From NCBI RefSeq assembly GCF_002157855.1, contig NZ_CP020880.1, positions 3,100,001 to 3,164,000 of the forward strand: 64,000 nucleotides of DNA, read 5' to 3'. Origin of the DNA: Sutcliffiella horikoshii (GTDB taxonomy: Bacteria; Bacillota; Bacilli; Bacillales; Bacillaceae_I). The position numbers were made by a program, and so were the translations under genes. The notes under the pieces were generated by a model. The model worked only from the letters and a program-made list of their open reading frames with translations. It did not search any database and had not been told where the DNA came from. This document shows, in pieces, positions 29,133 to 38,861 of this stretch; the first letter of the stretch is position 1; each line of letters opens with the position of its first letter.

Positions 29133-29162
29133 TTGTACATTAACAGAATTTCATTGTAGAAT
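29133..29162 (+). promoter_or_regulatory. Sigma-A type promoter for the gene at 29196
   Basis: TTGTAC (29133-29138), 18-nt spacer and TAGAAT (29157-29162). Confidence 0.5.
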
Positions 29163-29195
29163 CAAGGTTTCAGCCTCGATCTTAAGGAGGAAAAT

Positions 29196-29678
29196 ATGAA
29201 GAAAAATAGCTTTCTGCCTGGTTTGCTTTTATTATTTTTTGGTGCATATTTCCTGTTACAACAATTAAACATTGTGTTGTGGGAAGGGATGCTGCACTGG
29301 TCTACCATCCTCGTTATTACAGGAATTGCACTTTTATTACAAGCTTATAAACAGAGTGACTATCCTAATATCCTTCCCGGCTTTATTTTGTTGGGGATTG
29401 GGTTGCATTTTCAGTTGAAAGACATAGTTGCTGCCTGGCCCGATCATTTCGCGGTGATTATCTTGATTATTGGGATTGGCTTTATTCTTCGTTCGCAAAA
29501 GACGAAGGGCGGCATGTTTGAGGGAGTCTTGTTGTGCATTCTTGCCAGTTTCTTTCTTTTCTATGATACGTTTATGGAGATGCTGGGTGTTGTAGAGACT
29601 GGTTTTGCTAGTTTACATACTTTTTGGCCTGTTTTGTTGATTTTGCTTGGTGCGTTTTTTGTTTTTAAGAAGAAATAA
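29196..29678 (+). CDS. LiaI/LiaF-type small membrane protein
   Basis: 160 residues made of six or seven short hydrophobic segments with PGLLLLFFGAYFLLQQ, TILVITGIALLLQAY and WPVLLILLGAFFVFKKK. This is the pattern of the LiaI-LiaF-like transmembrane region (short GxxLLxxG helices). Function is unknown; related proteins take part in envelope stress sensing, but nothing here links it to a two-component system. ATG with AAGGAGG 8 nt upstream, single-gene unit with terminator. Confidence 0.75.
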   Translation: MKKNSFLPGLLLLFFGAYFLLQQLNIVLWEGMLHWSTILVITGIALLLQAYKQSDYPNILPGFILLGIGLHFQLKDIVAAWPDHFAVIILIIGIGFILRSQKTKGGMFEGVLLCILASFFLFYDTFMEMLGVVETGFASLHTFWPVLLILLGAFFVFKKK

Positions 29679-29681
29679 GGG

Positions 29682-29729
29682 AAGACCTACAAGCAATGGA
29701 GTGTTATTCCGTTGTTGTAGGTCTTTTTT
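29682..29729 (+). terminator. Terminator after the LiaI/LiaF-type gene
   Basis: AAGACCTACAA and TTGTAGGTCTT arms then TTTTT. Confidence 0.9.
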
Positions 29730-29751
29730 GTTTCATGGTTATTGTTTTGAC

Positions 29752-29777
29752 GCCGCTGGTGATTTCCGCAAACGGCC
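29752..29777 (+). repeat. Fragment of the dispersed repeat (left end only)
   Basis: CGCTGGTGATTTCCGCAAAC matches the left ends of the copies at 58861 and 58953; the rest of that copy is missing, and a full copy of the other subtype begins 26 bp on. Confidence 0.55.
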
Positions 29778-29802
29778 AAAAATCATCCCTGTACTCCCTG
29801 TT

Positions 29803-29932
29803 TCCTTTCGCTCCAGGTGTTCGCTTTCCGCGGGACGGTGCTTGAGCCTCCTCACTTCGTTGCGGGGACTCAAGCTACCGTTATCCCCCCGCCGGAGTCT
29901 CACACCTTGCACTCCAGGAAACAGGGGAAATC
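29803..29932 (+). repeat. Dispersed long-palindrome repeat, copy 3 (best preserved palindrome)
   Basis: Outer arms GTTTCCT / AGGAAAC, then AGGTGT / ACACCT, GCGGG / CCCGC and GCTTGAG / CTCAAGC nest symmetrically, so the whole 130 bp forms one interrupted palindrome. Confidence 0.85.
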
Positions 29933-29955
29933 TGAATCACCAAATTGATTACTGG

Positions 29956-30687
29956 TTACAGAACTGCTTCTAGGAAGTCTCTTGTTCGTTGGTTTTTTGG
30001 GTTATTGAAGAGGTCCTGTGGGGGGCCTTCTTCGACGATTTTGCCGTCGTGCATATAGATGACACGGTCGGCGACTTCTTGTGCGAATCCCATTTCGTGG
30101 GTGACGACCACCATGGTCATGCCTTCTTCGGCGAGTTCTTTCATTGTTTTTAGCACTTCTCCCACCAATTCTGGGTCAAGGGCGGATGTTGGTTCGTCAA
30201 ACAGCATCACTTCAGGCCTCATGGCAAGGGCACGGGCAATTGCCACACGCTGCTTTTGCCCTCCTGAGAGTTTTTCAGGATAAACATTCTCTTTGTCTGA
30301 CAAGCCTACTTTTGCCAAAAGGTCGGATGCAATTTTTCTGGCTTCCTCTTTTTTCAGCTTCTCGACCTGGACAGGAGCTTCCATAACATTCTCCAAAACT
30401 GTTTTGTGAGGGAAAAGATGAAAATGCTGAAACACCATGCCGACTTTTTGACGGACTTTATTTAAATTGTCTTTTTCTACTTCCACTTCCTTGCCATCTA
30501 TGACCACGGTGCCGCTATCCTTCATTTCAAGGAAATTCAAGCAGCGCAGAATCGTACTTTTACCGGATCCGCTGGCACCAATCAGGCAGACAACTTCTTT
30601 ATTTTTAACAGTCAAAGATATATCTTTTAAAACATGTAGGTCCCCGAACGATTTATTTAAATTTACGACTTCTATTTTATTACTCAT
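29956..30687 (-). CDS. Polar amino acid ABC transporter, ATP-binding protein (GlnQ type)
   Basis: 243 residues. Walker [10 protein letters not shown] (about residue 36), Q-loop [12 protein letters not shown], signature [15 protein letters not shown] and Walker [15 protein letters not shown] are complete, followed by the H-loop TH. This is the ATPase that powers uptake by the membrane permease encoded 12 bp upstream. The close spacing with permease and binding protein genes makes it one import system of the polar amino acid family. The transported amino acid cannot be read from the sequence. Confidence 0.93.
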   Translation of the reverse strand: MSNKIEVVNLNKSFGDLHVLKDISLTVKNKEVVCLIGASGSGKSTILRCLNFLEMKDSGTVVIDGKEVEVEKDNLNKVRQKVGMVFQHFHLFPHKTVLENVMEAPVQVEKLKKEEARKIASDLLAKVGLSDKENVYPEKLSGGQKQRVAIARALAMRPEVMLFDEPTSALDPELVGEVLKTMKELAEEGMTMVVVTHEMGFAQEVADRVIYMHDGKIVEEGPPQDLFNNPKNQRTRDFLEAVL

Positions 30688-30699
30688 TACCCCTACCTC

Positions 30700-31362
30700 C
30701 TATCTATCACTAGCTGAGAATTTACGTTCTAACAGATTAACAAATATTCCGATCAATCCTACAAGGAATAAGTAGTAAACAGAAACTACCAACAAGTACG
30801 TCATATAGTCAAAGCTGTTTGCACCTTGTGTTTGCGCTACATTGAACAGTTCGTAGAAACCGATGAATGCCGCTAAGGATGAATCTTTTAAACAGATGAT
30901 AAACTGATTTCCAAGTGGCGGCAGCGCCCTTCTGAATGCCTGTGGCAAAATAATTCTTCTCATCGCCAAATTGCGGGTCATACCCAATGAGCGTCCTGCT
31001 TCCATTTGTCCTTTGTCAATCGATTGAATAGTTCCACGAAATATCTCGGCAATATAGGCACCATTATGGAAGGCCAGCGCCAATGTGACGGACCAGAATG
31101 CAGTGATTCCCATCTGCACCAATCCATAGTAGAAAACAAAGATTTGAACAATCAACGGTGTTCCCCGTACAAGGTATATGTAAGTATTGGCGATCCATTC
31201 AAGTACTTTAATCTTGGATATTTTAAGGAAGGCGAAAAATAAGCCTACGAAAAGTGCAATAACAATTGAAATGGCTGTAATTTGAAGGGTTTTTAACATC
31301 CCTCTTAAAAACATGTCGTATGAACTGAAAAAAACATCGATAAAATGTGCTAAACTGGGCAT
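30700..31362 (-). CDS. Polar amino acid ABC transporter, permease (HisM/GlnP type)
   Basis: 220 residues with five membrane segments and the coupling motif EAGRSLGMTRNLAMRRIILPQA (EAA loop, about residue 128-149). Start ATG at 31362 follows AAGGGAG by 11 nt; longer frames begin before the terminator hairpin and are not supported. It probably forms a homodimer, as only one permease gene is present. It lies downstream of the binding-protein gene, separated by a terminator. Confidence 0.92.
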   Translation of the reverse strand: MPSLAHFIDVFFSSYDMFLRGMLKTLQITAISIVIALFVGLFFAFLKISKIKVLEWIANTYIYLVRGTPLIVQIFVFYYGLVQMGITAFWSVTLALAFHNGAYIAEIFRGTIQSIDKGQMEAGRSLGMTRNLAMRRIILPQAFRRALPPLGNQFIICLKDSSLAAFIGFYELFNVAQTQGANSFDYMTYLLVVSVYYLFLVGLIGIFVNLLERKFSASDR

Positions 31363-31414
31363 ACTTTGCTTCACTCCCTTATGCTGTTGTGTGCTATTAG
31401 TGGTGGATAAAGCT

Positions 31415-31450
31415 GATAAAAAATGTGTGGTGAGTGAACACCACACATTT
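31415..31450 (-). terminator. Intra-operon terminator between the binding-protein gene and permease
   Basis: Minus-strand arms AAATGTGTGGTG and CACCACACATTT with a 6-nt loop, then TTTTTTA. It is a perfect 12-bp stem and would keep most transcripts to the binding-protein gene, as such genes need higher expression. Confidence 0.88.
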
Positions 31451-31481
31451 CAGAGACAGGATTGATTATTCTAGTTCGGTA

Positions 31482-32261
31482 TTACTCACCCGGGTCTGAA
31501 GTAATGTCTTCACCAAAGTACTTTTCACTTATCTCTTTCAATTTTCCGTTATCACGTAAAGTTTCAAGCGCTTCATTAATCGCTTCCAGTAAAGCTTCAT
31601 TTCCTTTGGCTACGGCCACAGCCTGTTCACTGCGATCCAATAGTTCACGTGCCTCCAGTTCCATTCCGGAGCCGATTGCTTCACGACCGGTAACAAAATC
31701 TGTTACCACTGCATCATGGCGGCCATTGTTAAGTGCCTCTAACGCAACAACGTCGCTATCATAGTTTACGATATTATCAGATACACCCTCCACTAAATCC
31801 GCATAAGTGGATCCTCTGGAAACGGCAATTTCCACTCCCTCTAAATCATCCATTGTTTGGATGTCACTGTCAGGACGTACAAATATCTGGGCCCCAGAAT
31901 AATAATACGGTGTGGAGAAGTCCACTTCTTTTAATCTCTCTTCCGTTATGGTATGACTCGCAACCGCCGCATCAAAGCGGCCATTCTTTACTCCTTCAAC
32001 AATACTCGCAAATGTGTACTTTTCCTGCTCTGGTTCCAACCCAAGCTCAGCCGCAATAGCTTCTCCGACTTCAATATCAAAACCGGTCATGTTTCCGGAA
32101 CCGTCTGTAACACTAAATGGCGCAAATTCTCCTGAAGAAGCAAATATAAACTTGTCTTCCTTTACTAATTCGTACCCTTCACTTGTTGTCGTTTTACCAC
32201 CGCATGCTGCCAGAATGGTAGACAACAAAAATAACGTGACTAACAATACCCTTTTTTTCAA
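31482..32261 (-). CDS. Polar amino acid ABC transporter, substrate-binding lipoprotein
   Basis: 259 residues. Signal peptide with lipobox LAAC (VTLFLLSTILAACGGK), so the protein is tethered to the outer face of the membrane. The rest is a type 3 periplasmic-binding fold (FAPFSVTDGSGNMTGFDIEV, VKNGRFDAAVASHTITEERLKEVDFS, GKLKEISEKYFGED). The start is a TTG with AAGGGGG about 10 nt upstream. The TTG overlaps the end of a possible 9-codon leader frame. Binds an amino acid and hands it to the permease. Confidence 0.93.
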   Translation of the reverse strand: MKKRVLLVTLFLLSTILAACGGKTTTSEGYELVKEDKFIFASSGEFAPFSVTDGSGNMTGFDIEVGEAIAAELGLEPEQEKYTFASIVEGVKNGRFDAAVASHTITEERLKEVDFSTPYYYSGAQIFVRPDSDIQTMDDLEGVEIAVSRGSTYADLVEGVSDNIVNYDSDVVALEALNNGRHDAVVTDFVTGREAIGSGMELEARELLDRSEQAVAVAKGNEALLEAINEALETLRDNGKLKEISEKYFGEDITSDPGE

Positions 32262-32287
32262 TTTCCAAAATCCCCCTTAGTGTCCAT
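32258..32287 (-). other. Candidate 9-residue leader peptide overlapping the binding-protein start
   Basis: ATG at 32287 with AAAGGGAGAC about 7 nt upstream, then MDTKGDFGN and TGA at 32260-32258, which overlaps the TTG start of the lipoprotein gene by two bases. The arrangement allows translational coupling. Whether the frame is used is not known. Confidence 0.35.
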
Positions 32288-32501
32288 TTTTTTCGTCTCC
32301 CTTTTATGTTAACAATTACGGAAAACTACCACAAATAAGCTCAGTAATCATATTTGAGAATTATTCTGTAAATTCTAACTTCAGAAGACCTGACTACCTG
32401 TGTATCTTATGTATACGCGGAATTACTCCTTGTACATTCTATTCCCTAATGCTTCACACTAATAAACATATTTTTCGAAATTTTTTACACTTTTTAAAAA
32501 C

Positions 32502-32549
32502 AAAAAAATAGATTCCACAGCCTTTATCATGTAAGCTATGAAATCTATT
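32502..32549 (-). terminator. Terminator after the AlaX-type gene
   Basis: Arms AATAGATT and AATCTATT with an internal AGC/GCT pairing, then TTTTTTTG on the minus strand. Confidence 0.7.
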
Positions 32550-32556
32550 CTATTTA

Positions 32557-33759
32557 TTAATCCTTTGATAAAATAAGCATTATTCTTTCTATCACTTCTT
32601 CCCCTGTGAGTGTTGTTTCTCCCCCACCTTGGACGAAGTCTTCTCTGCCGCCTCCCTTTCCGTTTATGAATGCAAAGACTTCTTTGGCAATGAACTTCAA
32701 ATCGAGATCAGTCTCGCTTCCCCTAGCCCCAACAAATTGCAGCTTGCCTGTATTTTCTGCTATAAGGAACACGTTGAGGTCCTCTCTAGTAGAAACTAAT
32801 TTTCGCGCCATACTTTGAAGTTCTGCCATTTCCCTATTTTGAAGGACAGATTTTATTATTGACCGACCTGAAACTAATTCGCTTTGAGAAACAAGAGCAG
32901 CTACCTCGTATTCTAGAAGCTTTCCTTTCATGTCTTTTAGCTCTTTTGCCTGTTCTTTACTCTGGCCCAACATTCTTGTGACCGCATCACTCATCCCATT
33001 TTGAGGAGCGTTTAATAGGGAGGACAATTCTGATAGTACCTGCTGTTTTTCATGAAGTTGTTTTAACACTCGATTTCCTGCAACAAAGGATACACGGATC
33101 ATGTTCTTTTGTTTTTCTAACGATAGAATCTTAAGGGAAGCTACTCCTCCTGTTGAATGAGGGTGTGTTCCTCCACATCCGTTATAGTCAAAGTCCGGGA
33201 TGATGACGAGGCGGATATTTTCCGATACGGATAGCTCTTTTCTTAATGGATAGTCTGAGAGTTCTTCCTTTGTGACCCACTTGGCCTCTATCTTGCGGTT
33301 TTCAAGAATAATTTTATTTACAAGTGTTTCAGCCTCCAGAAATTCCTGTTCCGTCAACCCTGTGGTATCAAGATCAATGGTGGACACGTCTTTCCCCAGA
33401 TGAAAACTTTTCGTTTTATAGGAAAATAGCTCTTCAAAAGCTGCTGATAAAAGATGCTGCCCTGCATGTTGCTGCATATGGTCATATCGTCTTTCCCAAT
33501 CGATAGTTCCTTTGACAACCTTTATGCTTTCGGGAAGCGGTTGCCCCAGGTAATGCCTTATTTCTCCGTTGATTTCTTGCACTTCGAGGACTTTATGTTC
33601 ATTCAGTGTTCCCGTGTCATATGGCTGTCCGCCGCCTTCAGGGTAAAATGCAGTTTGTTCTAAAACGGCATACCATTTTCCAGATTCGTCTTGTGATTGC
33701 TTTGATAATGTGGTGGTGAATGTCTGTATGAAAGGGTCTTGGTAAAACAACTTTTCCAT
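32557..33759 (-). CDS. Alanyl-tRNA editing protein, AlaX type with DHHA1 domain
   Basis: 400 residues. N-terminal 90 residues resemble the AlaRS second additional domain part (LEQTAFYPEGGGQPYDTG). The zinc-binding editing site is intact: HMQQHAGQH (about residue 93) and CGGTHPHSTG (about residue 195). The C-terminus is a DHHA1-like domain ending in the glycine-rich GKGGGREDFVQGGG. Such stand-alone proteins remove serine or glycine wrongly loaded on tRNA-Ala. Long AlaX form with DHHA1. It is a single-gene unit between two terminators; not part of the shared B. subtilis order at this place. Confidence 0.9.
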   Translation of the reverse strand: MEKLFYQDPFIQTFTTTLSKQSQDESGKWYAVLEQTAFYPEGGGQPYDTGTLNEHKVLEVQEINGEIRHYLGQPLPESIKVVKGTIDWERRYDHMQQHAGQHLLSAAFEELFSYKTKSFHLGKDVSTIDLDTTGLTEQEFLEAETLVNKIILENRKIEAKWVTKEELSDYPLRKELSVSENIRLVIIPDFDYNGCGGTHPHSTGGVASLKILSLEKQKNMIRVSFVAGNRVLKQLHEKQQVLSELSSLLNAPQNGMSDAVTRMLGQSKEQAKELKDMKGKLLEYEVAALVSQSELVSGRSIIKSVLQNREMAELQSMARKLVSTREDLNVFLIAENTGKLQFVGARGSETDLDLKFIAKEVFAFINGKGGGREDFVQGGGETTLTGEEVIERIMLILSKD

Positions 33760-33780
33760 CTATATCACTCCTGGCTTTAA

Positions 33781-33830
33781 ACTAAAAAACTGCGTTCAGA
33801 GGATTTCTCCCTCTGATTCGCAGTTTTAGT
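33781..33830. terminator. Terminator between engB and the AlaX-type gene
   Basis: Long stem: ACTGCG with CGCAGT and inner CAGAGG with CCTCTG, A- and T-runs at both ends. Confidence 0.8.
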
Positions 33831-33831
33831 A

Positions 33832-34416
33832 TTACTTCATTCTTTTTTGCAACATGCCCCAGACTTCATCTTTTCCTTGTCCTGTTTCGGAGGAGAAGAG
33901 GATTAATTCGTCTTCTTTATCCATACCAAGGGTTTCTTTTATAACTTTTAAGTGCTTTTGCCATTTCCCTTTAGGGATTTTATCGGCTTTGGTCGCAATG
34001 ACGACTACTGGAAGCTCGTAATGCTTCAGGTACTCATACATCGTGACATCATCCTTGGATGGCGGATGGCGAAGGTCCACTATTTGCAGGACCGCACGTA
34101 GCTGCTCTCTGCTTGTCAAATAGGTTTCCATCATTCTTCCCCATGCATCACGCTCGGATTTCGGGACTTTCGCAAATCCATAACCAGGTACATCGACGAA
34201 ATGCAACATTTCATTGATCAGGTAAAAGTTCAATGTTTGTGTTTTTCCTGGTTTGGAGGATGTTCTTGCAAGGTTCTTACGGTTGATCATCTTATTAATG
34301 AAAGATGATTTTCCTACATTCGAACGACCCGCCAAGGCGAATTCTGGTAGTAGCTCACTTGGGTATTGTTCTGGTTTAACGGCACTTATGACTATTTCTG
34401 CTTGTGTTACTTTCAT
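33832..34416 (-). CDS. engB: Ribosome-assembly GTPase EngB (YsxC)
   Basis: 194 residues. G1 [11 protein letters not shown] (about residue 30), G3 [13 protein letters not shown]4 TKADK and G5 SSETGQG are all visible. In B. subtilis YsxC is essential and acts in late assembly of the 50S subunit. Its start overlaps the lonA stop by 4 bp (ATGA type), the same arrangement as in B. subtilis (lonA-ysxC). Confidence 0.95.
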   Translation of the reverse strand: MKVTQAEIVISAVKPEQYPSELLPEFALAGRSNVGKSSFINKMINRKNLARTSSKPGKTQTLNFYLINEMLHFVDVPGYGFAKVPKSERDAWGRMMETYLTSREQLRAVLQIVDLRHPPSKDDVTMYEYLKHYELPVVVIATKADKIPKGKWQKHLKVIKETLGMDKEDELILFSSETGQGKDEVWGMLQKRMK

Positions 34417-36737
34417 TTTTTCTCTCCTGCTAATGCGTGTTCTAACACTTGATCTAAATGTGATACTAAAACAAACGTTAAATCTTTTCGCACACTTTCT
34501 GGAATATCATCCAAATCTTTTTCATTCTCTTTAGGTAGTATAACCTTTTTTAAGCCGGCGCGGTGTGCACTCAGTGATTTTTCTTTTAATCCGCCGATAG
34601 GAAGCACACGCCCTCTTAACGTTATTTCACCTGTCATTCCAACATCTCTTCTGACCGGTCTGCCTGTTAATGCTGAGATCAAGGCAGTGGCCATCGTAAT
34701 CCCGGCGGATGGACCGTCTTTTGGAACAGCACCTTCTGGGACATGTATATGGATATCATTTTTCTCATTGAAATCCGGGTCAATATTTAGTTCATCTGCT
34801 CTGGAACGGATAAAACTGAATGCTGCATGTGCAGACTCTTTCATCACATCCCCAAGTTTACCGGTCAACATAAGTTTTCCTTTACCTGGTGATAGAGATA
34901 CTTCAATTGATAATGTATCGCCACCAACAGTTGTATAGGCAAGGCCTGTTGCGACACCAACCTGGTCTTCCTCTTCCGCCTGTCCATAACGAAATTTAGG
35001 TTTTCCAAGGAAATCGGCAAGGTTTTTATCTGTGATGACGACCCTTTTCTTTTCACCGGAAACGATAAGTTTGGCTGCTTTTCTGCAAATGGAAGCAAGT
35101 TGTCTTTCTAAACTACGCACTCCTGCTTCACGGGTATGGTGACGGATGATGGACATTAGTGCCTCATCTCTAATTTGCAGAAGATTCTTCTGTAAACCAT
35201 GCTCCTTAGCCTGACGTGGCAGCAGATGGTCTTTTCCGATGTTTAACTTTTCTATTTCTGTGTAACCTGCAATTGTGATAATTTCCATTCTGTCTCGTAA
35301 CGGCCCAGGAATGGTTGCCAAATTGTTTGCGGTTGCGATGAACATGACATTAGAAAGGTCATACGGTTCTTCGATATAGTGGTCACTGAAATTAAAGTTC
35401 TGTTCAGGGTCCAATACTTCCAATAATGCAGAAGATGGATCTCCCCTGAAATCATTAGACATTTTATCAATTTCATCTAAAAGGAATACCGGATTGATGG
35501 TTCCCGCTTTTTTCATGCCTTGAATGATTCGTCCCGGCATTGCTCCCACATAGGTTCTTCTATGACCGCGGATTTCCGACTCATCCCGAACTCCACCAAG
35601 GGAGACGCGGACAAATTTACGATCCAGTGATTTTGCGATCGAACGTGCCAGAGAGGTTTTACCCACACCAGGAGGTCCTGCTAAACAAAGAATTGGGCCT
35701 TTTAAGGACTTTGTCAGTTGTTGAACAGCCAGGTATTCCAGCACGCGTTCTTTCACTTTTTCCAGTCCAAAGTGATCCTCGTTAAGAATTTCTTCCGCTC
35801 TGATAATATTCAATTGGTCTTCAGTTGCTTCCGTCCATGGAAGGTTCATTAGCCAGTCAATATAGTTGCGAATAACAGAGCTTTCTGCAGAACTGGATGG
35901 AATTTTTTCATAGCGGTCGATTTCCTTTAATGCGGTCTTTTTCACATTTTCCGGCATTCCGATCTTTTCAAGTTTCTCTTTCAGATCCTCAATTTCGCCG
36001 CCTTTTCCTTCTTTATCCCCAAGCTCTTTCTGGATTGCTTTCATCTGTTCGCGTAGATAATATTCCTTTTGGGTACGTTCCATGGAACGCTTCACACGCA
36101 GACCGATTTTCTTCTCGAGCTGCAGTACTTCTTTTTCATTGTTTACATGCTTGATTACTTTGTTCAAACGCTCTTTCACATCTCGTGTTTCCAAGATATC
36201 CTGTTTTTCTTTCATGTTCACAGGCAAGTGAGAAGTAATGATATCTGCCATTCTTCCAGGCTCTGTTATATCTGAAACAGTATGATATGTTTCGATTGTT
36301 GTTTTCTTGGAGAGCTTTGTGTATGTATGGAAATAGTCCAGCAAAGTTCTCATCAAGGCTTCATCTTCCGGGTCTTTCTCTTCTGTATCCGGATAGGTCA
36401 AAAGTTTGGCTTCCCAGTGTGTATCTTTTTCAATGAACTCTTCAATTTTCGCACGTTCCAGCCCTTCTACCAGGACGCGGACCGTACCATTTGGAAGCTT
36501 TAACATTTGTTTTACTTTTGTTAAAGTACCCCAAGTATATAGGTCTTCTTTTGCAGGATTGTCGGTTCCTACTTCTTTCTGTGTAGAAAGAACGACAATA
36601 TCATCCCCAAGCATTGCTTGTTCTAACGCTTCTATTGACTTTTCCCTTCCGACATCCAAATGTAAAACCATTGTCGGAAAAACCATCAGTCCTCTTAAAG
36701 GCAATAATGGAACATGATATTCCTTATTTGTTGCCAT
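34413..36737 (-). CDS. lonA: ATP-dependent protease LonA
   Basis: 774 residues. N-terminal substrate-binding domain ([21 protein letters not shown]), coiled-coil middle ([22 protein letters not shown]), AAA+ domain with Walker [13 protein letters not shown] (about 355) and Walker [12 protein letters not shown], and the Ser-Lys protease domain with the catalytic serine in [12 protein letters not shown] (about 678) and the lysine in [17 protein letters not shown]. Cytoplasmic hexamer that degrades damaged and regulatory proteins. A sigma-A-like promoter lies 42-70 bp upstream. I saw no CIRCE or CtsR operator. Confidence 0.96.
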   Translation of the reverse strand: MATNKEYHVPLLPLRGLMVFPTMVLHLDVGREKSIEALEQAMLGDDIVVLSTQKEVGTDNPAKEDLYTWGTLTKVKQMLKLPNGTVRVLVEGLERAKIEEFIEKDTHWEAKLLTYPDTEEKDPEDEALMRTLLDYFHTYTKLSKKTTIETYHTVSDITEPGRMADIITSHLPVNMKEKQDILETRDVKERLNKVIKHVNNEKEVLQLEKKIGLRVKRSMERTQKEYYLREQMKAIQKELGDKEGKGGEIEDLKEKLEKIGMPENVKKTALKEIDRYEKIPSSSAESSVIRNYIDWLMNLPWTEATEDQLNIIRAEEILNEDHFGLEKVKERVLEYLAVQQLTKSLKGPILCLAGPPGVGKTSLARSIAKSLDRKFVRVSLGGVRDESEIRGHRRTYVGAMPGRIIQGMKKAGTINPVFLLDEIDKMSNDFRGDPSSALLEVLDPEQNFNFSDHYIEEPYDLSNVMFIATANNLATIPGPLRDRMEIITIAGYTEIEKLNIGKDHLLPRQAKEHGLQKNLLQIRDEALMSIIRHHTREAGVRSLERQLASICRKAAKLIVSGEKKRVVITDKNLADFLGKPKFRYGQAEEEDQVGVATGLAYTTVGGDTLSIEVSLSPGKGKLMLTGKLGDVMKESAHAAFSFIRSRADELNIDPDFNEKNDIHIHVPEGAVPKDGPSAGITMATALISALTGRPVRRDVGMTGEITLRGRVLPIGGLKEKSLSAHRAGLKKVILPKENEKDLDDIPESVRKDLTFVLVSHLDQVLEHALAGEKK

Positions 36738-36779
36738 GGTAACACCCCCGTACGCTCTTCCTTTATGTATCTTTGTTCA

Positions 36780-36808
36780 ATTCTATCCTAATTAAATTGC
36801 CCTGTCTA
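36780..36808 (-). promoter_or_regulatory. Sigma-A type promoter of lonA
   Basis: Minus-strand TAGACA (36808-36803), 17-nt spacer and TAGAAT (36785-36780); five of six positions match in each box. Confidence 0.65.
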
Positions 36809-36946
36809 ATTAAAGAGACAGTTTAACCTGCAAAAGAAGGGTTGTTCTATTATCTTTTACAAGTTTGCCATCGTTAATAAAGAAACGGTAGTAAAAATTT
36901 TACCTTTTTCAAGACTTGAGTGCAATAAGTAAGCCTTAGTGTATGT

Positions 36947-36975
36947 AAAACAGGCAGACCGTCACAAGGCCTGCC
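36947..36975 (-). terminator. Terminator after lonB
   Basis: GGCAGGCC and GGTCTGCC arms with a 7-nt loop, followed by TGTTTTA on the minus strand. Confidence 0.75.
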
Positions 36976-36981
36976 CACCAT

Positions 36982-38667
36982 TTACATGGATTCTGTTTTT
37001 GGAATGCTGATTGGTGCGTTTAAAATGCTTTCTACGTTTGTTTCAGTAATCTTTTCTCTAAGTAAGGTAAGATCGAGAACCTCTTGAAACTCTTTTACCG
37101 GAATGACTTCAATACCGTCAATATCTTTAATAATCGATTGCATATTATCAGCTGGAATGATGACCCTCTTTGCACCAGCCTGTTTTGCCGCTTTTATTTT
37201 CGGAATGACACCACCAATTGGTTTCACTGTTCCGTGGATGCTGATTTCTCCTGTCATTGCGACAAGATTGCTGACTGGAATTTTGAAAATAGCAGAATAG
37301 ATTCCAGTTGCCATTGCAATCCCTGCAGAAGGTCCGTCAATTGGAATCCCCCCAGGAAAATTGACATGGATATCGTAATCAGCAGCAGGAACTCCCAGTT
37401 TTCTTAATACGGTAATAACGTTCTCGATAGAGCCTTTCGCCATACTCTTTCTGCGAATGGATTTGCCACCTTGATTACCCATGCTTTCTTCTTCCACGAT
37501 ACCTGTGATATTAACAGTGCCTTTTTTCTCTTCGGTAGGGATCGCGGTCACTTCTATCTCAAGAAGAGCGCCAGAGTTCGGACCGAATACCGCCAAGCCG
37601 TTGACAAGTCCAGGTTGTGCCGCTTCTTTAATTTTGTTTTCGTATTTCGGTGCCAATTGACTGGAGTGTATCACCCATTCAATGTCAGCCACCTTTACAG
37701 TATCTCGGTCTTCTGTGATAGCCAGTCCACATGCAATCTGCATCATGTTTACCACTTCTCGCCCGTTTCTTGTATATGAGGCAAGGAGGGTAATACCTTC
37801 TTCTTCGACCAGCATATTGATTTTAGAAGCTGCATTTCTAGCCACAGCCTCCAGCTCCTCTTGATCTAATTCACGGAAAAAGACTTCCATACATCTAGAT
37901 CTTATTGCAGGAGGAATTTCATTTGGCGTTCTTGTAGTTGCCCCAACAAGACGAAAATCTGCAGGCAGACCATTTTGGAAAATATCATGAATATGGGTTG
38001 GGATTTGGTTATTCTCTTCGCTATAGTATGCGCTGTCTAAGTATACCTTTCTGTCTTCTAACACTTTAAGTAATTTGTTCATCTGGATAGAATGAAGTTC
38101 ACCAATTTCATCAATGAAAAGCATTCCTCCATGCGCGTGGGTTACAGCTCCTTGCTTTGGTTGCGGTATTCCTGCTTGGCCCATCGCTCCTGCACCTTGA
38201 TAAATCGGATCATGCACAGAACCAATTAACGGATCTGCAATTCCTCTTTCATCAAATCTAGCAGTTGTAGCATCTAACTCGATAAAAACGGCAGAACCTC
38301 TGAATGGTGACTTTGGGTTCTTTTTTGCTTCTTCCAGAACAAGTCTTGCTGCAGCAGTTTTTCCTACTCCAGGAGGTCCGTAAATAATAACATGCTGCGG
38401 ATTCGGCCCACAAATAGCAGCTTTTAAAGCCTTGATTCCATCTTCTTGTCCGACGATTTCTTTAAAGCTTGTTGGTCTAACTTTTTCTGCGAGCGGTTCC
38501 GATAAGGAAATACTTCTCATCTTTCTTAGTTGTTCCATTTCCTTTTTTGATTCTTTATCAATGGTTACTTTTTGCGTCCGTTGGTTTTTGAGCAGGTTCC
38601 AGAAATAAAGGCCGATGATGACCCCAAAGAAAAGCTGTATGAACAGTGCTATACCCGTGAAAGACAT
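36982..38667 (-). CDS. lonB: Membrane-anchored ATP-dependent protease LonB
   Basis: 561 residues. An N-terminal membrane segment (IALFIQLFFGVIIGLYFW) precedes the AAA+ domain with Walker [13 protein letters not shown] (about 98) and sensor MLFIDEIGELH, then the Lon protease domain with the catalytic serine in IDGPSAGIAMATG and the lysine in GGVIPKIKAAKQAG (about 500). In B. subtilis LonB acts in the forespore under sigma-F. I could not assign the promoter with confidence. It lies upstream of lonA, 244 bp apart with its own terminator, so the two proteases are not co-transcribed. Confidence 0.95.
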   Translation of the reverse strand: MSFTGIALFIQLFFGVIIGLYFWNLLKNQRTQKVTIDKESKKEMEQLRKMRSISLSEPLAEKVRPTSFKEIVGQEDGIKALKAAICGPNPQHVIIYGPPGVGKTAAARLVLEEAKKNPKSPFRGSAVFIELDATTARFDERGIADPLIGSVHDPIYQGAGAMGQAGIPQPKQGAVTHAHGGMLFIDEIGELHSIQMNKLLKVLEDRKVYLDSAYYSEENNQIPTHIHDIFQNGLPADFRLVGATTRTPNEIPPAIRSRCMEVFFRELDQEELEAVARNAASKINMLVEEEGITLLASYTRNGREVVNMMQIACGLAITEDRDTVKVADIEWVIHSSQLAPKYENKIKEAAQPGLVNGLAVFGPNSGALLEIEVTAIPTEEKKGTVNITGIVEEESMGNQGGKSIRRKSMAKGSIENVITVLRKLGVPAADYDIHVNFPGGIPIDGPSAGIAMATGIYSAIFKIPVSNLVAMTGEISIHGTVKPIGGVIPKIKAAKQAGAKRVIIPADNMQSIIKDIDGIEVIPVKEFQEVLDLTLLREKITETNVESILNAPISIPKTESM

Positions 38668-38861
38668 AGAAACCCTCCTGCATTCTTGATGTGATTATAT
38701 GGTAGTATCTCCGTGGGATTGGGTAATAATCCAACAAAAAATATTTGGATAAAATAGGCTTCACACGAAAAGATTGGAGGGTATAACATAATTTTAGAAA
38801 AGGAATATATGAAACCTTTTAAGGGTTTCTTTCGTAAAAAAGGGAAAAGGAGGCAAAAAAT

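Noticed and set aside
36738-36981. CtsR or CIRCE operator at lonA
   Set aside because: No direct AAAGTCAAA-type repeat or inverted CIRCE element was found in the gap.
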